This document shows, one piece after another, positions 38,001-48,600 of a DNA stretch of 64,000 nt (positions are counted from its first letter, which is position 1; every line of letters begins with the position of its first letter). Source of the stretch: Lanius collurio. Lineage: Eukaryota > Chordata > Aves > Passeriformes > Laniidae. The stretch covers positions 1,779,276-1,843,275 of the forward strand of contig JACBWW010000049.1 of assembly GCA_020086605.1 (NCBI GenBank), in the 5' to 3' direction. Under the pieces are notes generated by a model. The model searched no databases. It was not told the origin of the DNA and saw nothing but the letters and a program-made list of their open reading frames with translations. Position numbers and translations under genes: made by a program.

Positions 38001-41000
38001 CACAGGAACAGATCCTGCCTGATTATTACCTCCATGATCTCATCCAGGGCAGATTTCTTCTTTTTCTCTTTGGGCTGACCAGAGCTATGAGCTGCTTCTT
38101 TTCTTTTAACTGCTCCCTCCACCATCTTCAGTGCATTCTGTCCAAGGACATTGCTGGAAGAGTAAGGTGGTATTTTCACAGCAGATCTTATATTTTTTTT
38201 CCTCTACCAAGATGCATTTGAAGAACTGGCTGTGCAAAAAGGCCAGTAGCTCTTTTTAATTTCAGTTGTCCCAGTCCCCTTCCAGACCCTGCACAGCTCC
38301 TCCTCTAGAACTGATCTCCTTGGGGTGCAAACTCCATGTCCACTGAAGGTCACTGCTGGCAGTCCAGCAGAATGGACACAACCCAATGCCCAGTTCACCA
38401 CTGCAGAAGCAAAGGGCTGATCAAGGACTTGAGTTCAATGAAGAAGACAAAAGCTGGTCTGCAAATAGGGTTTTCAAATTTGAAAAGACAAATTTTAGAG
38501 AAGCCACCTGGACAGGAACTCTCAAGACATGGCAGATATCTAGAATTCTTTCCAGACAGAGATATTAAGCCTATCTGGCAATGGGAGGAAATGCCTGGAA
38601 ATCTGTAGAAAAGAGCTCCACACCCAGCAAACAAATGCCACCTTCACAACCATATCCAAAATAGGCAAATAACCTAAAAATTGTGAAAGAAAAGAGCAAT
38701 CAGCACAAAAAGTTGCAACTCAGGGATGAGGGAACATCTAGGTAAAGTGAGAACTGCCCACGGGCAGCTTCAGTTCTGCCATTTTTATAACAGACATTTG
38801 AATACAATAAAAAATTTTAGGTATTGTTTCAACCCAAAAGATGAAGCAGCTGCTCTGAGATGAACAGTAATGCAATTATTAATATGGCCTTAGGACACAT
38901 TGCATGTTCTGTCTGGGGTGAGGATGTTGGATTTACCCCCAAAGGGAAGATAACCCATGGGAATGAAGATACAGAAATTTCAATAGAAGCAACTGTGAGA
39001 GAAAAACTGTATTTCAGAGGAAGTCTGAATAATCATAGCAGAGTTTGAGAATAAACAGCACATTAATTCACAAATCAAAGAGCAAATACTTAAAATAACA
39101 TCTCATAAAGGGTAACATACAAATAAAACATAACAACTGCAATGCCTACATTTAAGAGGACGAACACATCTAGCTGTGAAGTTACTACACTGCCATTTCA
39201 AAGTTTACAGATAAGTATTTCTCATATGCTGTGAAGGAATTAGACTACTTGATATATGATTTCACATTTGGCCAAATTTTAGCAAGGACCTGAAGTATTC
39301 CTCACTGAAACTATTCAAGTGAGAGTCTGAATTAGGTTTCAGATTCATCTTAAGCACAACTTGATGCTTAAGGATAATTTACAAGTTTTCCTCACAGTTT
39401 GAAATCCGTATCTCTTATTGCAAAGAACTGCTTTATTGTCTCGTTTTCTGCCTGGCATATATCCCATCAGATACCTTGTCTAAGAGTGGAGAGTGATGAG
39501 GGGAAAACTTTCTTTTTACCTGCAATACATTTAATTACAACATTGCCTCACATGAGAAGATGTACTGCTCATCAAACAGTACCACAGACTGCTGTAAGTC
39601 AGTGTGGTTTGCATTATTGATCCCTTTTGTCCTGCACTGCTTGTGGTTACACGATGACAATTAAATTCCAGAGCTCTAGGAAGATTTATTTCAGGTAGGT
39701 TTAGCTGCTTAAATGGTGACCAGAGAAAGTATTGTCTCCAATTAGACAAGGCAATCAAACCTTTTAGGAACCAAAATGAATATGTCACAAATTTCCATTC
39801 CCAGAAGGCAGCTGGGACTAGATGGCATCACTTCAAATGCCTTGGCTGGATCCCTGTCCCACCCTCCAGGGAGGAACCTGTAACTTTATGGGCATCTGCC
39901 ATGAAGCAAAGTAAATTCAAGAAAGCTCCTCACAGCTCCCATTTGAGATACACCCACTAATCCATTTTAAACACAAAATGAACCATGAAGTCACCTAGTA
40001 GCCCCTTCTGAATAACAAGAGAGGATGAGAGATTAGACTCCAAATAAATCAGAACAAAACATATCTTCCTGCCCATACAAATACCATTGTCATGGAAGTG
40101 CTCTGTAACAGTAAGGGTTGGCCTTAAATTCTTTTCTCACCTTGTTTTAGAAGATGCTGCGACTGAAGTACTTGCTCCTTTGTTTAAATTAAATGTAACT
40201 AAAAAAATAAAGAGACATTACTCTATTTCTATCTTTAAAAACAACTGCACTAAAAGATGTTTACAATTCTTAAAATCTGCAAACAGAAAAAATAATAAAT
40301 TTGAAAATATTTACTATTCTATATTTTGGTGTAGCTTTTAAAATAAATTAAACTTTGTAATACAGAATACTCTGCATTTCCATATTCCAGTGCTCTTTAT
40401 AACTGATCTCAAAGCACTTTATGAAACACCAAGCAAGTTTCAATGGTTTTTTCGTTTGAATCACAAAATCAGCTCCAGTAGGTTCTAAAAGATTACATCC
40501 ATCAAAATCTGGTTACCTTTTTCTTCCTCATTTTCTCTGTTCAGTTCAGTATAGACTGGCATTTCCTGCCAAAAAACACAAAGCACATTTAAAGAATAAA
40601 ACAGAAAACTGAGTCAAGATATCATTTTTGGTGATCATTGATTAGCTCAGTCTTACAGACTACTGTGAGATTATTACCAGTAACTGTAATATTCAACTTG
40701 GCTTCATTCATAAAAGATTAAAATTGAAAACATCATCTCATCACAGGCTCCTGTGCAAAGTTCTCCAACTAATACTCTGTACAGAGATGCTGCTTAAACT
40801 TGCTCAATTCCAACATAAAAGGCAAGCAGCCTTGCTGCAGCAGTTTTCTCTATCTGAACCAGCATGATGAGACTGGTTTCTGGACAGACTGATAACTCAA
40901 AAAAAGGAATTTCTGGTATCTTTCCAATTTTTTAGCACCGAAGGCTGAGACCATTTAAATTTCAATTAGTTTTAAATTAAGAAGCAGGTAATTGTTTACA

Positions 41001-44000
41001 ACAGCATTTAACCTATCAATACCCAGGATCAAATGGGAGATTCCAGCCCCAGGCAACAACATGCATGGGGGTCATGGGATGATGCCAAATAAACAGATCC
41101 CAAATAACCACACCAGCACCACCAAAATAGAACTTTTCACTATGTGGATTTGATTATGCCAGATCCCCCTGATTACTTATCTCAGCCTCAGTGTACAAGG
41201 TACAAGGTTATCTGCAGCCCTAGAAGTTGGGAAATACCACAAATGAAGACACGTGATGCTGGCTACTGGATTGTTTATACTCTCCCTTCCTAAACTCAAG
41301 AGTGATTTTTAAACCACTAAAAACTTGAAGAGCAGTAATTACAACTCCCTTAGTACTAATGCAAGCTGGGTACAACCTAACTCCACATTAGGAAGCAAAG
41401 GAAATACCAGTGCAAGAATTTCAGCAGCATCAGATTCCTCACTGACTTAACCACGAGGAGTTTTGAGCTGAAGATTCACACACAGTGCAATTTTCCTCAC
41501 CAGTTCTTTCCCCTCCAAACCTCTTCTAACTTGTTGTTCAATAAATTTAGCAGTTTTTTCTTCATCATCGAGGTCCTGCTTCTTCTTCCTCTCTTGTTCT
41601 TGCTGCCTGCGAATGGTCTCTGGGTCCCTGTCGATGTACTGAATGTACCAGCCCTTTGGAGTCTCATCAACCTTGCAAAGACCTGAAAAGTCAAGGCAAG
41701 ACAAAGTAAGATTAATACTAACAATATCAAGATCATTTTTAGTCCATGTTCACTGTAGCAATGCAGATACTTTCAGAGTAAAGACACACTCCTCACTGGG
41801 CTGCTAAAAGTGACTTTAAATTATCTGTACCGTGTGTTTCTGCCCTCAGCTAGCGAGATCTATTTGTATTCAAGTCAGTGCATGTCACAAAGTGCATTAA
41901 GTGTTTTACAATACTTTCCTTATTGAAGAAAATTTTTCCTTCCCACTGTTTTAACAAGGAAGAAGACAAAAATCTAACGTAAATAAACGATACACACTCA
42001 TAGCATCACACTAAAGCAAACACTGCTGTGCTGTGCTGTTGTTACTGAGTCTGCCTAGAGTGACTTTCCAAACACTCTGTGACTGGTGGATGTATCCTGC
42101 AGAACAGGGGCATCCAGAGCCAAAGTAAACTTTCTATCTCACCACATTGCCATTTAACCTCTCTTCCTCCCACTGAACACAGAGCTGCAGATCTCTAGCT
42201 TTAACCCTTCCACTAGGCTAGGAATGAAAATGACTGCTTGCTTCTTGTCACTTCAAATGTGGACATATTCTGTGGTCTTAAGGGATGTCCTAGTTTTTAA
42301 CTTTTAAATGACAACTGTTGGAAGTTGATTTAGAATTTAGCAATGCATACAGTAAACACAGACCAGCAGCTAAAACAAGGAAAGGCAATACAACTGATGT
42401 ACTTATTCCAGACTTCTGACATTTTTCATAAGCAAACTCCTAATGGTTAGCACAGAAATATGTCTGGAAATCTTCTTATGTATATACAGGAAAGGAGAGG
42501 AACAAAGAAAAAGAACTAACACAACTACTTACTGATAAATTATCAGGAATTCAATTACCCAGTAATTCTAAGACTTCCCAGTCCTGAGCAGGCACACTCA
42601 CCTTCCCTCCCGAGCCATTTTGTAAAATCAGTCAGTGTCTCCCATTGTGTGGCATTCATGTGGATGTGTTCTCGGTGGCTGATGTATTCATTGTACACAA
42701 TATTATTGTGGACTCTCTTTGTTCCTAAAATACAGAATTTTTATTATTACTACTACTGTTAATACTATTATGTGTCTTGCACTGAACCAACAAAATACAC
42801 AAAAACCAAACAAACAAAGAGCAAAATATTTACCAAATCGCCTCCTGAGCAATTCCAGGAAATCATTTCGGAATTCCCTTAGGGGAAAAAAAAAAGGATT
42901 TTTAGTAAAACTTTAACAGCTAGGAAGCAATTCTCTGTTGTCATTAACAATTAAACATCTGCAGTATAAACCTAATTATTCTTTTGAGCTGAGCATGATG
43001 ATATTCAGACACATTCCCTTTTTCAGCAGGGCAGGATTAAATGCAGGATGAAACACAATATAATACATGCACACACCTTAAATCTCCAAAGGAGTAAGAG
43101 CCTCTCAAAGGGATGAAATGGAGCAAAGGACTCTCAACACTTCCCACTAATTGCTGGTGTTTCGTTACCAGGTGTCTTCCCAGGCTGACTGACACAGAGC
43201 TCAGGGCAGGACAAAGGGCAGAGGGGGTGGATGGAGCAGATCACTCATCTCCCTGCTAATTCCAGGGCTGGAGCATAAAGCCTCACTTCAGACTCGTGCT
43301 GAGGACAGCTCCAGTCATCCCAGCTGTCATGCAGGTCAGCTGGACAAAGGCCTGAGAGAAGCTGGGGGATGTCAGTCCCTCCCCTGACTCGTTCTCTCTC
43401 TGTTATAGCTCCTTTAGCTCATGTGTGTGTGGCAGTCAGTCAGCTGGGGCAAAAAGGTGATGTATTTGTAACACAGAACATCTTTAAACAGGATTAAGAC
43501 ACAAGACAAAACTGCCAAATTTGACTAAAATCACAGAAAACTTACTCAGAGAAGTAATCCATGAATTGCTGAGGATTTTCAGAAGCCAGCAGCAACTGCC
43601 TCTGGTGGGACTCAGACATGCAGTGACACTTGAAGCCATTCTATAAAGCAAAAATAAATACTTTGCTTGCCTTTGTCTCAATATGCAACACTCACAGCTG
43701 ATAAGAGTATTAAAAATAATGATTTATGAGTGAAATTTCTTGGAGACTTCACAGAAAACACTGTAACTCAGCCTCAGCCTAGTATGGGGTGGTTGCTCCT
43801 GACCAAGCAAGCCAAAAACAAAACTCCTTCATGGCCTAGAACCTCCAGACAATACAAGGAGGGTTATGAGGGACATTTCACCAGGCCTCTTCATTCCCTG
43901 TGGAATGACATCAGATATTTGGCCACATCCCTTATTTTTTTTCTTAATATATTGGTCTTTCAGCACAGTATGACTAAATCTAGAGTAAAGTTAATTCCAT

Positions 44001-45211
44001 GGGAGATCTCTCCACTGCTTACAAAAAGATGTAGTTGTAAATCAGTGACATTTTTTTGCTTGTAGTGACTGGGAAGAGAATAGGATTTGAGATTCTTGAA
44101 TAAAAGGGAGAGGGGCACAGCTGAAGAATGATAAGAATTAAACATCTACAGGATGCTCTCCTTCTCTAAGGTACATGAAAGAGGCTATTCATGGAGAATG
44201 GAAAACTAAAATAACATCTTCAAAGATGGATCAGGGCCAACATGCTGTCTCCAAAGTGGATGAGGATTTCTCCCATGGGGGACTGGAAATTCCAGCTGGA
44301 TCACGCCACTCACAGCAGCTGAGAACCCTCTATGTCCCACCAGTCTGCCCCTAAGGAGACCATGGGTCCATACAAGAGGGACTGCAAACAGCCCCTAAAC
44401 AACATCAGGGCTCCCCTGAAGAGCATCAGGGCTCCCCATACTCCTGGAAGGGGAGGCCAGGGTAGTTCTTACAAGGATCCCACCCCACAGATGGGATCAG
44501 AGCCCCCACAAGGTGACTGGTGATGTTCCCAAAGGGAACCTGAGCCAGCCCTGAACCCCCCACAGGGGGACTGGGGAACCACACAAAGGATATCAGATCC
44601 CATATTCCCCGAAGGAACTGCAGCCCCCACAACGGCGATCGCAGACCCCACAGCTGGGGACACTTACAAGGGAGATCAACAGGACAAGGGACAATGGCTT
44701 TAAAACGACAGAGGGTAGGGTTAAATTAGATATTGGCAAGAAATTCTTCCCTGTGAGGGTGGGGAGGCCCTGGCACAGGTTGCCCAGAGAAGCTGTGGCT
44801 GCCCCTGGATCCCTGGAAGTGTCCAAGGCCAGGCTGGATGGGGCTTGAAGCAACCTGGGATAGTGCAAGGTGTCCCTGCCCATGGCAGGGCCTTGGAAGT
44901 GGATGATCTATAAGGTCCTCCCAACCTAAACCATCCTGTGATTCCATGAGATCGGAGCTGTCACAAGAGCTGACCCCAACCAAGGGGAGCTGACCCTCGG
45001 GGAATCGCCCCCCTCAGCGGGACTGGGGGTCCTTAGACGGAGATCGGAGCCGCCCGAAACACCGGGGCCTTTCCCCCCCGAGCACCCCCCAGGGTACCTC
45101 ATCGCGGCACTGCTTCTGGCACATCTGGCAGTACCAGCGCAGCTTCTGCAGTCCCTTGGACTTGATGCGGTTGGCGATCGCCTTGGGGCTGAGGAAATCC
45201 GACTTCCCCAT
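35091..45211 (-). CDS. KIN: DNA/RNA-binding protein KIN17 (KIN), complete, 13 coding exons
   Basis: Nuclear protein binding curved DNA and RNA, linked to DNA replication, the damage response and spliceosomes. Coding exons in transcript order: 45098-45211, 43546-43640, 42834-42877, 42602-42724, 41501-41682, 40517-40565, 40141-40198, 38030-38153, 37479-37529, 36986-37054, 36383-36482, 36005-36105, 35091-35153 (TGA at 35093-35091). Phases and splice sites agree throughout, giving 390 residues (human 393). Seen in the protein: C2H2 zinc finger C28-C31-H44-H50; the winged-helix region about 51-160; a KEKKKK basic nuclear-signal-like patch in exon 8; the C-terminal tandem SH3-like/KOW region about 280-390, including LNGGYRGNEG. 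The conserved C-terminus EDVSKLA is present. It converges on ITIH2 and diverges from ATP5F1C with a shared promoter. Confidence 0.96.
36195..36302 (-). repeat. Short CR1 fragment (KIN intron 11)
   Basis: A CCTTTCCAGGCTGAACAACC block and an AGGAGAGGCTG block match antisense CR1. It is the only clear CR1 within KIN introns 2-12. Confidence 0.75.
37391..37471. repeat. Compound (TAA)n(CAA)n(TAG)n microsatellite at a KIN splice donor
   Basis: About 80 bp of trinucleotide repeats that change from TAA to CAA to TAG units. On the KIN strand it begins at the last bases of the exon 9 donor (GTAAGTGA, 37478-37471), so intron 9 opens directly into the repeat. Confidence 0.95.
44330..44660. repeat. Degenerate C-rich minisatellite-like tract (KIN intron 1)
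   Basis: Recurring units such as ATCAGGGCTCCCC (44406 and 44427) and CCCCACA..GGGGA blocks at irregular spacing. Similar C-rich, GACCCC..GGGGA words resume at 44950-45090, after an intervening CR1. Confidence 0.55.
44668..44950 (+). repeat. CR1 LINE 3' end (KIN intron 1)
   Basis: Sense CR1 of about 280 bp from ACAGGACAAGGGACAATGGC to a CCATCCTGTGATTCCATGAG terminus. It lies only about 150 bp from KIN exon 1 and splits a C-rich repeat tract. Confidence 0.92.
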
Positions 45212-45640
45212 GACACCGGTCCCGACCCGCTCCCGCCCCCTCCGGAAATGGCGGCGGCGCCCTGGAAGCGGATCCCGGCGGGCGGCGCAGGCGCGCTGTG
45301 GGCGCGCTGACCTTCAGCGGGGCTGTGGTGGAGGCGCCGCCATGTTCGCCCGGGGCGCCGCGGTCGCGCTGGTCCAGCCGCAATGGTACCCGCACGGGCT
45401 GGGACGGGCGCTGTGGGGACGGGGGAACACGTTCCGATGGCCGGGGCGGCTCTGCGGGGTGAGGGGGAGATGGCTTCCTTCGGCCGTGCGGCGCCTGGGG
45501 GCGGCGGGGTCGCGGCCCCGGGCGGCCCGTGAAGGGCTGTGGGCTTTGAGGGGTGTTGGCAGAGCGGGCACCGGGAGATGAGGGCAGCGGGGAGCCGCAG
45601 GAATGGGGGGTTCGTCCGCCGTGAGAGGGAGCGCTCGGCC
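45000..45640. promoter_or_regulatory. CpG island over the KIN and ATP5F1C first exons
   Basis: A GC- and CpG-rich segment of about 600 bp that spans both first coding exons and the short gap between them. It falls back to AT-rich sequence by about 45720. Confidence 0.85.
45212..45341. promoter_or_regulatory. Bidirectional KIN/ATP5F1C promoter, 130 bp between start codons
   Basis: Contains CCGGAA (45242-45247, ETS/GABP type) running into AAATGGCGGC (YY1-like), and GCGCAGGCGC (45285-45294, one base off the NRF1 palindrome). GCCGCCATGTT (45336-45346) is an inverted YY1 consensus that includes the ATP5F1C start codon. No TATA box was seen. NRF1, GABP and YY1 are known regulators of nuclear genes for mitochondrial proteins, which suits ATP5F1C. 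Both 5' UTRs must fit within or overlap this interval. Confidence 0.8.
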
Positions 45641-48600
45641 GGGGTGGGTGAATGGGACACGCAAGGGTTAAAGGACAGGTTTGTACATGGCAGGAGACCC
45701 TGCGTTGGACAGGAAATAGTGTGGCTTTCTCTGCTTCATTTTGATAGTTTTTAGAAACTAATTGCATTATATGCAACTTTGTTTAAAATTTTTTATTATT
45801 ATTATTTCTAATTTGCCCTTCTGATGCCCTCGTTTGCTCCGTGCCATTACCCAAGCCGGTGGATAATGCATTAAATCTCCCTCTGCTCGGCACCGCCTCG
45901 AGTCCTGTGGCCCGTTCGGGGCCCCTCAGTTCGGGAAGGACATGGAGGTGGCGGAGCGAGTCCGGAGAAGGGCAGTGGACACCCCCCAGGGAAGGGGAAG
46001 GGTCTGGAGCCCCAGTCCTCTGAAGAGTGGCTGAGGGACCTGGGGAAGCTCAGCCTGGACAGAAGGAGGCTCGGGGGTGACCTTATCATTCTACAACTCC
46101 CTGACAATAGAGTGCAGTCAGGTGGGAGTTGGCCTCTAATGCCAGGCAGCCTGCGACAGGACACAAGGACATAGGTGTAGGATGGACATTAGGAGCAACT
46201 TCTTCACAGAAAGCATGATTAGACATTGAAATGGGCAGCCCAGGGAGGTGGTGGAGTCACCGTGCCTGTGATGCCTTTTCCTGGTCTTAAAATCAAGAGT
46301 CAAACACGGTTAGAAGGGAAAAAGGGATTTTACCTTAGTATTTCTTTTAAGGATCCTTATGTGCAACACGTCAAATGCACACCCCCAAAAGATTTGGTAT
46401 AACATTCTAGGTGTTACTAATTAGCATATCAAAGATTCCCCAATGAGAGGCTTGAATGAGCCCCCCCTCCCCAAGGAACCTTCCCCTGGATCGTTCTATC
46501 TCAGTTTACAGAATGTGTTCTGGAGAGGACCTTGGGGTCTGGGGCACACTCACCCCTACCTACAAAGCTTCTAAAATGTTGAGTCTCTCAGCTGAACAAA
46601 CAAGGCCAAGAATGTAGGCAAAATGCACTAAGAACACAGAAGTTGTAAAAAGGTATAACAGGGGTATAAAAGAAGAAGCAAAAAATCATCATGGCATCAC
46701 CTAGAGGTGTCTAAACAAAGACTGGATGTGGCACTCAGGGCTGTGGTTTAGTTGATAAGGTGGTGTTTGGTCTTAGGTTGTACTTGATGATCTCGGAGGT
46801 CTTTTCCAACCTGATTGATTCTGTGAAACTATATAGATGAAGGAAGGATGAAGGGGTGCATACAAGCCACAAGTCAGAGTGGCTTGTCTCCACCACAGAC
46901 GTTTTTTAAGAAACAGCAAATCTTGAATTTTCATTGTTCTGAAAGGGACTTGCCCTTGACAGGTGTTAGTTTGTTGGAGGGCTAGTGAATTATCTTAATT
47001 TATCTTGCATTCATTTTCAGGGGCCAAGTCAGGAATATGGCAACGCTAAAAGATAGTAAGTAAAGGTTTTGTTTGCTTTTGAGAGAGGGAGAGCGTTTTA
47101 GGACAACCATATATTAAAATGTAATTATTCTTAGCCTCTGTTGGGTAAAATGGTTGTGATACATAATAATGCCATATAGGCTTGCAGTCCTAATTACATT
47201 AAACAAGTGTCCTTCAGAAACTGAATTGCTTGAAGGGGTTTTGGCATTAATTTAGATGTAATTTTGTGGTTTTACTCAAATATATTTTAAAAATAAATGT
47301 ATCATATATGCTAAACCAGATTTTTGCTCATCTCTAAGAATTAATTTAGTTTCTCTTATGTTTGTTTCCTTGCACTTTTATTCAGCATTTGGGAGGAACA
47401 AGAGTTGACTGAATGGGTCTAGTCTGATAATATTTTCTTAAGCCACTCCTCATAGTTCTTATATAAGGATATTGCCTTGGAATTGTGGTTGTCTATGGGA
47501 TACCTGTTTTGCTTTCTTTTCCCATTAGTGTTTTTATATATGTCATTTTACCACAGTCTAAAGAGAGGAGGAAATTTATTCTGTCTTCACACTACAGGGA
47601 GTTCTTTTGTTTGTTTCCTCTGCTTATCATCTGTGAAGGATTACATTATACCTCAGATGATATATTTGTGAAACAGGTAGATGTGGAAGCAAAGAGAATA
47701 GTAAATAGACTCCATGTTGGGATAAAGATTAAATGAATGCTATGTCTGAAGGAAGTATCATCTCTATTGTAAAGATGAATTTGTGTTAGCCACATTTTTA
47801 CTACTTTCTTACAGTAAACACTGAGGTCTTTTTTGAGGTTTATTTGTGCACTCTTTATTTATTTTTCTTCTTTGAGGAACATGGCAAAATATTTTTGGAT
47901 GGCTCTTGCTGGTGTTTTGCTGTTTGGGTTTGAGTCATTTTGCCCAGTACAGTCTGTGACCTTCAACTCTTAACCTTGCAGTCACCAGGCGTTTGAAGTC
48001 CATCAAGAACATCCAGAAGATCACCAAGTCCATGAAGATGGTTTCTGCAGCCAAATATGCAAGAGCTGAGAGGGAACTGAAGCCTGCGAGGGTCTATGGA
48101 ATAGGGGCTCTGTGTGAGAGACTGTTCTTGCACTTTGTCTTGTGGGAGCAGAAGAGGAGGTTTTTACAGTGGTGATAAAATGCTGAGGCTTTTTAACCTT
48201 CCAGTAGTCTATTTCCAAAAGAATTTGCACAGTGAACTTCACTGAGTGGTATCTGATCAGAGCTGTGTCTGGCTTTGAACTGCTTCTTGCTCACATCTGG
48301 TCTGACCATGTGCAAACTTGGAACAATCATGAGGGAGAGAAAATTAATCTGGCTGAAGGCCCTTTGGAATTGGTTTTAGTTGGAATAATTCAGAGTATTT
48401 TTTATGACTTTCTTGCTTTTTTTGGCACCCTTGAAAAACTTAATCATCTTTTTTTTTTTCAGCTCTCTATGAGAAAGCAGAAATAAAGGCACCTGAGGAC
48501 AAGAAGAAACACCTCCTTATTGGTGTGTCCTCTGACCGAGGCCTGTGTGGTGCTATCCATACGTCCATTGCTAAAACCTTGAAGAATGAGATTACCAACC

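Noticed and set aside
45099..45776. Minus-strand ORFs of 225 and 244 codons over the KIN/ATP5F1C CpG island
   Set aside because: Pro/Arg/Ser-rich open frames typical of CpG islands. They overlap KIN exon 1 and the ATP5F1C exon in other frames.
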